Of a stretch of DNA of 64,000 nucleotides, positions 38,680 through 50,147 are shown in pieces. This stretch comes from Muricea muricata (lineage: Eukaryota; Cnidaria; Anthozoa; Malacalcyonacea; Plexauridae). The notes under the pieces are model-generated. The model saw only the letters and a program-made list of their open reading frames with translations, made no database searches and was not told the origin of the DNA. The translations under genes were made by a program, and so were the position numbers. Location: NCBI GenBank assembly GCA_963855995.1, contig OY979723.1, positions 13,716,713-13,780,712 of the forward strand, in the 5' to 3' direction. Within the stretch, counting starts at the first letter, position 1. Each line of letters opens with the position of its first letter.

Positions 38680-40377
38680 CTTCAGTTGAAACAACGAAAA
38701 CAAGTCTCACAGTAAATGAATTTGACAGTAAATGAAACTGACAATCTGTATCAGATCTTCCTTGCCAGTTACAACGCTCTAGTGGTTACCGTGTGATCAT
38801 CTAAACCTCCCTCCTTGTTTTTGAAAACATCGTTATATATGAAGCAGAGTGCTTATATAATTCATGTTAATTGCTTCCCGTGTCGGCCACTTTCCGGCTT
38901 GTCAAAATATTGTTGAGTAAAGAAAGACCAGTTTGTCGAACTAAGAGTAAATATATCAGAGTAAACTAAAAACTAGAGGGTATTTTTGCTTCTTTTGCTA
39001 CGCGGATTCTAAAAGAATGTCGAGGATTTTGACTTTTGTTGATAAATTTATGATTCTATGGAACGGTGTACTAAATGGCGATGTATGTAACAAACCGTTT
39101 CAGTAAAGATGAAACTGAAGCCAAAAATTACACCCACAATGCATACTTCACATGGATATTCGATCCAAAAACAGGGTTTAACATTAATAATTTCAAGTAA
39201 TTATATTCACGTTGCGCTGTGTATATTTTTGACGCTCTTGTTATATAATGAGACATACTTGAAATCACAAAGTGCTTCATTACTATGGTAAAGTAAATAA
39301 TGTCTCTATGGTCTGTACTTATAAAGGCAGGGAAAGTAAATCGTAAGTTGATCACACGCGATGTATAAAACTTGACGCACACGTCACTATATTTATAAAT
39401 TTTGATTTTATCCAGTTCACTAGTGCTAGGGGTGACTCCGGCCAATCGACGGTATCTTCATGAAATATGTACATCTTTTAGATCGTGTACTTAATAACAT
39501 AAAAGGCAACGCTACCACGTATTGCAAACATTTCAGTGACATTATTTATGCAAACGAAAATGAAATCACAGTTTTTCGTGCTTTAATTATTATTACTTCT
39601 GATTGTGAATTGTGATATAAGAGTTACTTTTGATTTGAATACAACATGTACACATCGGTTTACAGCTATACTATATACAAAGCAAACGTTAAGTACTAAT
39701 ATCTATATTATCAATATGTTAGAAGTGATGTATAATAACTAAAATCTCCAAGTTATATTATCATTATAATATTGATAACATACATATCACATGATTTGAA
39801 GTTTATACCAGGCTTTGTTATTTTTTCTAATCGTTGCCACAATTGACAGAAAAAAAAGCAAAGAAAAATATTGCTGAAGCTATATGTTTGTGGTCAACAC
39901 AACATTTTACTGTCGCCATTTATCGTAGCTTAAAATGCCATTTGAGTCACGCGATTAATAATTAACTTCATTTAAATTTTCACCGTAACTATGAAGTGAC
40001 ACAAATACAATAAGCTCGTTGCTTGTGCACATTTTGTTGAAACGTAATCTATATCTATTTAGTCTATATCTACTTAGTAAAACGTTCAGCCAAATAATAA
40101 ACTTCCCCGCAAATAAATATACACTTAACTTTCATGACATGATGATATTTTCTGTGGAACTCGAAATGCCCGTTTACACGGTGCGACATGTTGCATGCGA
40201 TGGTCATTGTGACGTATGAAATCGACTGCTAGCGCCATTATTTCTGTTTGCCAGTTACAGGCAAGATTTAAAATGTGAAAGCTTAACACTCATTTGCTCA
40301 ATTACATACGCCAAAATTAGGATCGCATGCGACATGTCGCACAGTGTAGCCTCAAATTTGACAAGCGAGCCGTAGAT
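38680..40377. other. Intergenic region between R3 and R4
   Basis: AT-rich; no exon or named element could be supported. It should contain the R3 promoter and the R4 3' untranslated region. Confidence 0.5.
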
Positions 40378-43300
40378 TTAGCTCATTTCTAGCACATCAT
40401 AATGTGGAGCATTGTTTAAAGAGCCATTCGAGGTCACACTTCCGCCATGTTGTCTCTCTCCCTTTGTCTCAAGCGGTTTCTCAGCTTCGCATCGCGTTGG
40501 TCCTAAAGGCAACTCTTCTCTTGTCGCATATTCATAGATACCGGGGACTGGTGGCGAGTCTGGCAGCGGTTTGTCGTATGTTGAATGAACTCTCGGTTCC
40601 TCGATCACTTGTAGAGGTATTTCGTCTTTTGTCTCGTCCGTGTCTTCATTCCTTCTTCGTCGTGGTATAAATGATAGCGGTTGATCATAAAGTTCGCCTT
40701 CGTCAGGGGGATGTATTACTTCCGGACTCTTGTATCGTGGGGGTGTGGGCGGTCTTTTCGCAGGCATGGGTTTTGGGATAGGCTTTTGAATGAGATTTGA
40801 GTTGGGCTCGACTTTAGTCTTTGGTGTTGGTCGTGGCGAATCCGGATCAAGATCAGCACTTGCGTAAAATTGGTTTTCACGAACTTTCGCTAATGGTTGT
40901 TCATAAAGATCTGAGTTTGACCTCGCGACTGCATTGCCGTTTGTACATTCGTATATCTTATTCCGAGCTGAAATATATGAAACGTGAGATACATGAGATA
41001 CATGAGTAATTCTTGTAACACTGGCCAGGATATGATTTACCAGGTTAAAGGAGCAGTGTCACATTTCACGCAAATTTTATTTCTTTATTTTCTTGCTATT
41101 TTACGAATTTCTTGTAGATTCAGCTTGATTAAAGCACATAAATTGCATTATTTTTACCTTCTTCTGTATGCAAGAGCAACAGATGTGCGGTGAAATCGCG
41201 GCAAATCCAACGGTTACATCCTGCCTCGATTTTTGCATTTTCCATGCTTTAAATACATTGCACACCAAATAAATTCCTTAGCGTTGATTTTCGTATAATT
41301 TCCATCGAAGTTTGTCACTCTGTTGCTTTTTTATCATCCAGAAATGTCGAATTTCAGACCATGCTCGCCCTCCATTGAGGACGCCATCTTGGATTCCGAA
41401 CTTGAAAACGTTGGCCCAACGCTTTCAAGTTTATTATGCGCAGAAGCATATGCGTGAAATATGACACTGCTCCAAGATTAACTGAATTATAATAAGATCA
41501 AACTTACCAATTGTAACTGTAGGATGTGCCACTGTAAGGCACTGTTCGTAAACCGGGTTATCTTCGCTCTAGAAGAACATTACATTATGTAAGGCATATT
41601 AAAACCTTCAGCTTGACTCAGGGGGTGGGTTGTACAGTATATTCGTATATTCGTGTTCTGCCAGACTTATTCTAATCGACCCTAATAATAACTGATTTCA
41701 AGAAAAAAATTAGTCGGGCATAACCTGAATATATATGATTATGCCATACATATAGAGATTTACGCGAGGTAAATGGGTGAAATAAAAATCGTATTTTCAC
41801 TGTGGAGAAGCGAATAAGCGTTTTCATTGGCCGTACGATTTTTTTCTCTAGTGAAAATTTATCGTATCAGCATTTTGATTGGCTATACGGTTTTTCTCAC
41901 TAGTGAAGAAAATCGGATTGTTATTTTGCTCACAACATGGCCGCCGTGTTGGGGAAGGAGCGAAAGGGTATTTGGCTTTTATGTCTAAAAGAAGAAGGGT
42001 TTCCTCACTGAAAAACATGAAACAGAAAGAAAAACAGCTTTGACTCACTATTTAGGCCAAATAACGGAGGAACAAATGGTATGATTCTGTTTTTAGAGTT
42101 CAATATTTTGTTTCGACATTGTTCGCCTTTGACAGGTTTCCAGTTTTAAAATAATCTCTATATGTTTGGCATAAACAAATTACTGCATGGTTGGCTCGTT
42201 TGTACGATTTTTATTATGCACTTGTTGTGAAAGATTGCTAAACTCACTCGTTCGCTGCGCTCACTCGTTTGTTTAGCAATCTTTCACAACTCGTGCATAA
42301 AAATCGTACGCACTCGCCAACCATGCAGTAATCTCTATATACGTACCACCAACCCCCACGTTTTACCTTTTTCAAAAGCACTGAAACTACCAGCTTCACA
42401 TTATTTCCTCAGGGAACAAACTATGTTGCATTATCCAGTCCTGTATATAGATCTGGTGGAGTCAACAGGAGTTTGACAAAAATAATGACGTCATTGTCAT
42501 CTTTGCAAAATTTTACTAGAATATAGACTTACTTTGTATTCATTCACGTGACCGTTTCCTGTGAGACCCAGGCTGTTGTTGGAGTATTGTTGTTCTACAG
42601 CATATTTTCTAAGATTATCTGCAAAGAATGGGAAATATTAACAATGGTATAAACTGAAATCGGTAGAATCAAAATAGATAGAGAGATAAATTAAAGGTTG
42701 GCGAAAATTTAAATTAAAAGCGAGCAAGGAACTCACCTCGGCTTGCTGATTGTTTTAGTCTAGAATATAAAAGATAAAAAACAGGAATATTGTTTTATTA
42801 AGCTTCCCCGCAAGGGCAGGGTCACCACAACAGCGTGAACCAATTACTGTGGGCTTGTATCACCTAACCCACCCTGTCAACTTCCCAGTGAGAACTTCTC
42901 ACATGAGAACTGGACTCTTCAATTCTTTACCGAGACCCATGACCTTAGAGGTGAAGAGCAAGTAGTCTTACCACTCCCCCACCGATGTTAATGCAGAAAG
43001 ATCGTAACTGTGGAGTTTCCAGCATGTTTGATGGCGAACAAGTGGCCCATTTAGATATTTATAAGTAACGAAACTAGTGATTTATTTATTGTTTCGCAAC
43101 TTACCTTTTTTTGCGACGTAAGAAGCATAAAATAAGAATAATGAGAGTGAGTAGCAAGACTGCTAGAGGTATGAAAATGGCCAGATACAGAGTGGTTTTA
43201 TCTGTACTGCTTTGTTCTGCTGGGGTGGATTCATCTGTTGTTGAATTGGTATCTATTGAAGGATTAGGATCTGTGGTTGAATTGTATTATATCGTTCAAT

Positions 43301-46300
43301 TAGAATCTATCGCTGGATTGTATTCTATCGTTCAATTAGAATCTGTCGTTGAATTGTATTCTATTGTTCAATTAGAATCTATCGTTGAATTGTATCATAT
43401 CGTTCAATTAGAATCTATCGTTGAATTGTATTGTATCGTTCAGTTAGAATCTATCATTGAATTGTATTCTGTCGTTCAATCAGAATCTATCGTTGAATTG
43501 TATTCTATCGTTGAATTAGAATCTATCGTTGAATTGTATTCTATCGTTGAATTAGAATCTATCGTTGAATTGTATTTTATCGTTCAATTAGAATCTATCA
43601 TTGAATTGTATTCTATCGTTCAGTTAGAATATCTGTCGTTTAAGCAGAATCTATATCTTGAATTAGAATCTATGGTAGAAATAGATTCTACAGTCAGTAT
43701 GGATAAACTGTAATCTGAATTCTAAAATCAATGCGAGTAATGTTACTCATTATGTTGCTATACGCCACGGATGTACACGTATAACTTAATCCCTTAAGAT
43801 CATTCAAATTCTCTACAATAAAAGTCCTGTAAACCTATAATCTCTGTCTATAATCTCTGTCTATAATCTCTTAAACCCTACTGATCGAAAAAATAAATCT
43901 GTTTCGTTATCTTGACTTGTATACTTACATTTGGTAAGAAACACCAATGAAGATTTTTCTACTGTGGTAGTTGTGCTGTTCTTGTCATTGTAACATAAAA
44001 TAGTTAACTTAAATGTAATGTTTGCAAGCAGAGAAACGTTCAGCAAAGGCCACTGAAAGACAAAAATCGTAATTTTAGATTAGTGACACACTGAGGAATT
44101 TACAATTATAGGAAATTTGAAAAATTTATTTCCCGCTCCTTTCTATGTCTATATGTTCTTGCGTATCTGGCAATGTTTATGTATGAATTAATCACTGATT
44201 ACAATAACCATATCAGGTCTGGTATCATTGAAAACAATAAAATATTATAGAATGATTTCGCTAACTGCTGGCGTTTGTTAACTAACTGATTAGGCTGTCT
44301 TCCTGACTTATTACGACGTTTATGTTTTAGGCGATTGAGTCTTTCAAATCACCCTGGATTGCGTCTTCACCACATTTCTTACCATGCATACAAGTGTTCG
44401 TAAATTAGTAATACCTCGAGCGCAAATGTTTCATCAACTTTTTTCAAAGACAGCAATTTTTGAATGTTTTCCGTAGCAACAGAAGTATTATCTCGTCTTG
44501 ACGCTGTTGATTCTTTCCATTGAATGGCACAAACTGTGGCCTTCATTTTTAAATTTGTTACCGCTGTACAAACATTCTCTTCACAATTTTTTCCTAGTTC
44601 CACGATGTCGACTTTCGACTGCTTTCCATTACCGTCTTGGACTATTTGATAGTTCTCTGTAAGATTTTGCAGTCATATGCAATTGAGCAATTCTATTTAG
44701 TTACGAAGCACATTAAAAAACCGTTCAACTTGATATGAAACCAGGCCAACACAAGTTAAATAGACCACGTTAGCCAACAAATTACAAGTAATAAAAACAC
44801 AAATAAGCAAACATAGATGAATGGAAGCATACATAAAGGCGTAAATGTTTAGTGTTTCTTCAACAAAATTGCATTGTAAAGAATATATGGGTGTTCGTTT
44901 TCTGTGAGCAAATTCGTAAAGTGGTACCAGACAACTTGCAAAAATTTGTATGTTGATTATATACCTTTTAATGTTTTGACTATAACGTTTTTGACTCGTA
45001 GGCGGAACAGGAACTCTTCAAACTTGGTATTGTTTCGTACACACTCTATGGTTAGATCCAAAGTTGTTCCTGCCAGTTTTGTATAAGGATTTGACTGCCA
45101 CTAAAATATTTCACGGTAAGAACTGAGAAAAAGTATTGTGCGCAAAAACCGTAACTTAAAGTTCGTTTAACATCATGCAGTGTCCCAAACATGTCGTGCT
45201 CCTGGAACTGTCTTATTTGCATAAGACTACTCATATAGAGTTAGGATTATAGACACAGCAGGTAAACAAAGAACTTTTGAAAAGATTGTGTAGTATGCTA
45301 TTCGTATTGAACCCTTCCTTCCATAGTGGTTGCTTTCTGAAAGGAAATTTCATTTCATCGTGGAAGTCCTGAGATGAATGTTGATATATTTGCCATATGT
45401 TGGTCATAAACTGTGGGTTAAAGCTGGTTATATGCATGGATCAGTAGTTATATATTGTAGCAACTCAGAAATATCGGTTATTTGTAGAAAAACTGTGATC
45501 GTTGATTTACTTACCATAAAGTAGATGCCATCTTCTCGATTCTGAACCATGAATGGCTCACTGTATGAAGAAAAATTCTTGTCCCATAAAAGTGAACAGT
45601 TTGACAGATTGTCGCTGCTCGGTGATGTAAATAGTTTCTTGGAACATCTGCCGTTAGTACACGAGGGTACCAAGTCAATCTGAGATGTTTCCATATTTTC
45701 ATCACTCAAGTGGAAAATACCTCAATAGATAGAAATAAGCGTAAATTATTTAGTAACCTTACATTCAACTAAACCCCGGATGAAATATGTGATGAAATAG
45801 TCTGACTGCAATGATTCAGTTTATTACCTTCATTGTCCCTGGCAGAGCAAACACTTTTGTTGTTTGTAGGAAAAACAGTCCAAGTGTTTGCCTTGCTCAC
45901 TGTTACTTTTACACTTCTTGCTAGGATAGCTTTCCTTCTGTCATATTTATAATATCTGGCTGCGTGAGTTATATTAGGTGAATCAAATGATACTCCCCAA
46001 AGTAATCTCCTCTCCTCACACCGCCATTTTTGCCGCAAATCTGATGAACTGCATTGTGTTAAGCTCATGGATAAAAATGTACCCTTCTTCTTGTTCGTTT
46101 GTATGCAGGTTGATGTTTCAGCATTCATAAGTAAGTTCCCAGGCGTCCACAGCCACACATTACGGAGATCATTAAAGTTGAAATCTTCGGTATGTTGGAT
46201 TATACCAGTTGTAGATGCTCGAACACACGGCACTGGTTTGTAGGTAGGATTGTGAATAAGAAATCTCTCACCAAATCCAGCTGCGAAATTAAAAAAAAAT

Positions 46301-47109
46301 ATTCTATTCCCAACAGTTCTGTTGACATAATGCACATATTGTTTTATCTCGTGCAAATCACGAGATGTACTTGAGGAAAGTACAGGGGGAAGTATGCACA
46401 TGATTTGCTTTGATCATTTTTAGTAAGGAACCAAATGGGTAAAATCATTAAAGTAGGCAGGATCAGTAATTACAGCAAAACGTTTTCCAGGAACTTTAGG
46501 TAATAAATGATCCGTTGTAGTGTTGTGTACATGCTAAGGATGCAACCACGGGCTTATCTATAGAGCGGTAATGTAATCCAATCGGTTTCAAAAGAAATTC
46601 GTCTGGCAAAACGATTATTAATATATTAATAACCCCCCCCCCCCCCATACGAGATATCTGTGCCTCCGCAATCAATTAACGCTCTACCTCGGCCTCTGGT
46701 TGCGACTATATGAACTGTGCATGTTGTGTATAATAATATCTTATATGCAATACCTACCGGCATTAAAGAGATTATTTGGACTCAAGCACAGCGCACCGTA
46801 TCGTTTCTTAATGTAAAATATTCTTGCTGAACCATTTAAACATGAACAGTTTGTGCAATTCTCAACATCAGCCTGCTGACATTCTCTGCCTAGATTCACA
46901 CATTTACAATCTATGCCATCAGCGGCCATCTTGCGACAATCTTTCAACATGTACGACTTTTGGTCTCCTTGCTCTATTTCAAACATGGCAGAGTTAATAG
47001 CCTGTCCATCACAGAAATTAATAAAAAATATTATAATTATGAATGTATTCCATAATAGCTTTTGTTTAGTAAGTAGTCCCAACCAGGAACTAAAGCTGGA
47101 ATTCCTCAT
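40378..47109 (-). CDS. R4: lectin receptor with two C-W/W-C domains and YxxP-rich tail
   Basis: Exons: 47109-46758, 46280-45828, 45720-45515, 45100-44965, 44656-44415, 44052-43929, 43270-43105, 42759-42737, 42618-42533, 41568-41508, 40967-40378; 2439 nt, 812 residues, phases consistent throughout. Leader FIIIIFFINFCDG; N-terminal module with CTNCSC...Y...C; ricin-B lectin of the mannose-receptor Cys-rich type; two C-W/W-C domains, each split just before a Trp; short Ser/Thr stalk; membrane span (LYLAIFIPLAVLLLTLIILIL) with RRKK after it. The tail has EDNPVYE (NPxY), YEQP, YASA, YKSP, YDQP, YDKP, YEYATREEL and YDVLEMS. These fit PTB or SH2 docking; YDxP suits Crk/Nck-type SH2 domains (family knowledge). 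In-frame ATGs at 47124 and 47139 are alternative starts. Strongly similar to R5 and R6. Ligand unknown. Confidence 0.82.
41044..41474. repeat. TIR element, ~430 bp
   Basis: Terminal inverted repeats of about 28 bases: GGAGCAGTGTCACATTTCAC at about 41048 and its near-complement ending GACACTGCTCC at 41474. It lies in the last R4 intron. No transposase frame. Confidence 0.75.
41742..42345. repeat. Composite foldback region with perfect hairpin
   Basis: TATGCCATACATATAGAGAT near 41742 recurs inverted near 42152-42174. Directly to the right, 42181-42243 and 42270-42330 are inverted copies (TACTGCATGGTTGGC...GCCAACCATGCAGTA) around GATTGCTAAAC...GTTTAGCAATC. Two adjacent or nested MITEs in an R4 tail intron would explain this. 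Confidence 0.75.
43252..43700. repeat. 18/36-bp minisatellite at the R4 stalk acceptor
   Basis: About twelve copies of a 36-bp unit made of two related 18-mers (GTTGAATTGTATTCTATC and GTTCAATTAGAATCTATC). On the minus strand one version reads as Asn-Ser-Thr-rich sequence like the stalk exon beside it, while the TTCAAT version gives TGA. The stalk exon starts at 43270, so the array is mostly intronic but overlaps the exon. The 200-codon plus-strand frame here is an artefact. Confidence 0.85.
45828..46280 (-). other. Ricin-B lectin exon of R4 (mannose-receptor Cys-rich type)
   Basis: One 453-nt exon, phase 1 on both sides. The beta-trefoil signature is visible in three subdomains: GERFLIHNPTY...C, VWLWTPGNLLMNAETSTC with QKWRCEERRLLWGV, and NTWTVFPTNNKSVCSA. 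The QKWxC motif and spacing match the N-terminal Cys-rich lectin of mannose-receptor family proteins. If the downstream intron is retained, the frame stops within about 15-20 codons, giving a possible soluble form. Confidence 0.8.
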
Positions 47110-48229
47110 GTTTTGGAGAAACATGTTCAGCAGTTTCATACCCGATAGCTTCACTGTGTGGTCTTTATTTCGCAATGCTTCAAGACTTAACTTTGGACAC
47201 AAACAACAATTCTTCTTAATGTAACAATAGCATGTTGTCAAATGCAACAGAATATTAAACAGCGAACAGCTTTTCAACTGTCAACTTTTTGGAAATTTTC
47301 TAACTCTTGTTGTTCCCAACACTAGAACCATCGGGGTACAAAGTTCCGGCTTGTGATTAGGTGAACCAAAGTAATGAAGAAAATGTTTCCGTTGAAGACT
47401 GAGAATATCCAAATCCAATTCCTTGTTAAGCGATGACGAAACTGCACAGCTGAAACGCAGACTATGTCAATGTTTTCTTAAGAACCAAAATATCCACTTA
47501 TCTGCCAAGATTGTCACGATAATGGCTGAAAGATAAATATTCCAGAATAGGATCTTTAATACGGAGAGATTGATCACCGAAACCAAGTTAGTTTTTCCCT
47601 GTTTCCGCCACAAGTAAACAAAATTAATGAGTTTTCATACGTTTTACCAACACAGTAAATCTGTGTGTTTGCTGGGAATTCTTTGGAATTATTATGTGAA
47701 AAGCGTCAGTCAAGTGAACTTGTATAATAATATCACTGTGTTTAAATTGTCCGCCACCGTTTTCCCTTTGTAGTTTATCAGGTTCGTTGATTCACTTGGA
47801 AATATATTCTGTAAAATGAATGAAATATATTTGTTTAATTTCGGTTTACATTAATGAATGCTTTTCCTGAGTTGTCCCATGAAATGACAGTCGGTGACCT
47901 TCGTTTGCTTTCAATGACCTAAATTTCCGCCCAGCCAACAGTGTGTATCAAATTAATTACTGAATACCGATCGTTCCTTAATTAATTCTTCTTGCACAAT
48001 AATGGCCTGGGTCTATCATGCGACTTTTGTTGTCTGTATTCAATCGTGGAAACATGTATGTGCTTGTTAAGTGAAGCTTAGTTTTGTCACATTTTATTAA
48101 TCCAGGCTATAATCTTGTTTTCTTGTGGTGGTGTGCTGTAATATTACTTGTGGAGATGGTGTGGGTTGAGATGGATTGTTTATAATGCCTTGTTTGGGTG
48201 TTGTTTGCCAGTCTTGCGCTCAGTTTACT

Positions 48230-49600
48230 TTACCAACCGGCAAAGGAAGTATCGCGTTGCATTGCTGTGATGCATTTCCTGACCTGCTGGCGTTTTCAAG
48301 CACTTTCCATTGAACTTCCCCACATCATGACGCAGCTGAGTTGTCATAAGGAATATTCAATAATGATAGGGCAATTTTGTGGTCTTGACACGCCTTTGTA
48401 TTCCAGTTTTCAGTGTAAGTTTGTACTTTGTACTTTTCATAGCGACCGACATTTTTTGAACTTTGTTAAAGAACGCCTACAATTATGTGGCAAAAACTTA
48501 TTCTCGGTGCTTTATAATGCTTGATATCTCGAACTAACGTTCTCAGTAGGGCTAGTGCAATACACAGAAAACTACAGGCAAAGGATCAGTGACTACCTCG
48601 CGGTAAACAAAGTAAAAGTGAAGTTCTGTTTATAATATAACAATAGAGTTGACGTTGGCGGGCATAAATATGTTTTTGGCCCGACTCAGAATCATTTAGC
48701 CCGCTGATTTGTTTATTTTAGCCCGCAAAATACGTCACAATGCTCGCTAAAGTTATTATAATACATAATTTTTGTCGATTCAAAGTCATTATACACGGAC
48801 ATGTGACGTGTCATTTATTCACGTTTCGACTTGTGGTGTACACAAAACATTACGATCCCTTTCTTGATCACACGTTTGGTTTTGGATCACATGTTTGGTT
48901 TTGGATCACATGTTTGGTATCAAAGTCATTATACAGGGCCATGTGATTTGCCATATATTCACGTTTCGACTTGTCGTGTACACAAAACATTACGATCCAA
49001 GAGCTCCCTTTCTTAAATCAGAACACATGTTTGGTATTGAAGGCACATATCTCACAAAGCTAAAAACGTTGGGACCAATGCCTACTTATTTTGACTTTGA
49101 TATATAATGTCCAATCTCCCCAATGAAATCTGTTTTCAGCAAAACTAGGATTTATAAACCTGCTTGAACAATAAATTAATATAATAGATACAGGTTTTAG
49201 AATTCAATTTCTATTTTCGCTATACTCTTAGTTACATACACTTTCATTTAGCACTAATTAAACATGTCAAAAAAACAAATAATATACTTCCTTGCATTGC
49301 TGTCAGTTTATGCTCTGCGCAGGCTATGAAATACTAAAAGACAACAAAATCAAACTCCAATAATAGCTACTTCAAAAGTACCGTATCAGAAGCTCATGGT
49401 CGTAGCAAGCTCGCTCGATCGGATTGTTTTTATGGCGTTTTTATGGTCTTTGAACATGAACACATGAATAATAGTCCCGCCCCATTGTCAGGCTTGTTAC
49501 TACAGTCTTGAAGCTAGTAAGACGTTTGGTTGAGTTACATTAACCGGCCGTAGAATTTACTTTTATCGGGTATCGAGTATCCAACCTTCAATGAATAATT
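48230..49600 (+). repeat. Duplicated flank (partner of 56765-57650)
   Basis: Shared blocks in the same order include GGCAAAGGAAGTATCGCGTT, TGATGCATTTCCTGACCT, CAAGCACTTTCCATTGAACT, ATAGCGACCGACATTTTTTG, ACTACAGGCAAAGGATCAGT and ATCGGGTATCG. The copy here is longer, partly because of local tandem repeats. Both copies lie upstream of R4 or R5, as expected if gene and flank were duplicated together. Confidence 0.8.
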
Positions 49601-50055
49601 TCATGGCAATTTATGTTAGATTTAGAAAAAACTTTAGCTAAAAACTTTGGGACCAATCCCTTCTCATTTCGAATTTTATTAATATACAATGTCAGAACTC
49701 TTTTTAATTAGAACAGCAAACTACTTGAACAGTAAATTAAAATAATTCTCCGTACCAGTGCCTAAGTTAAGAACAAATTTGAGAACTGGATGTATATTTT
49801 TGCTATGCTCATAATTAATAAACATTCCATTTAGCACTAATTAAGGATGTCAAAAGAATTCTAATTCCTTGCATTGCTCTTAGTTTATTAGTTGATTTCT
49901 GCATAGGCTGTGAAATATTAAAAGATAATAAGATTAGGTAAATATGCTGAAAATCAGAGTACGGGCTATTGACCTTGGCTGATCTTTTAAAATTGGTAAG
50001 ATCAGCATGATAGCAATCAACACTAAGGTAAAAAATCGCTGAGCTCCAGATTATT

Positions 50056-50061
50056 TTTATT
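50056..50061 (-). promoter_or_regulatory. Polyadenylation signal of R5
   Basis: AATAAA on the minus strand, about 90 bases after the R5 stop codon. Confidence 0.5.
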
Positions 50062-50147
50062 TTCCCGGTAGTTACTACCTATATTTATAAACAGTATAAA
50101 TAAGATGAGTTGGATGTAGTGATGGTGTGGATGTCGAGATGTCCATT

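Larger units (their letters stand above)
47110..50147. other. 5' flank of R4 and intergenic region to R5
   Basis: No exon supported. From about 48230 to 49600 the sequence is a diverged duplicate of 56765-57650 (listed separately). Within it, 48782-48868 and 48919-49013 are tandem copies separated by 19-bp units of GATCACATGTTTGGTTTTG. Confidence 0.6.

Noticed and set aside
43111-43713. 200-codon plus-strand frame of LESIVELY repeats
   Set aside because: Translation of the minisatellite plus the antisense of the R4 membrane exon, which is clearly coding on the minus strand.
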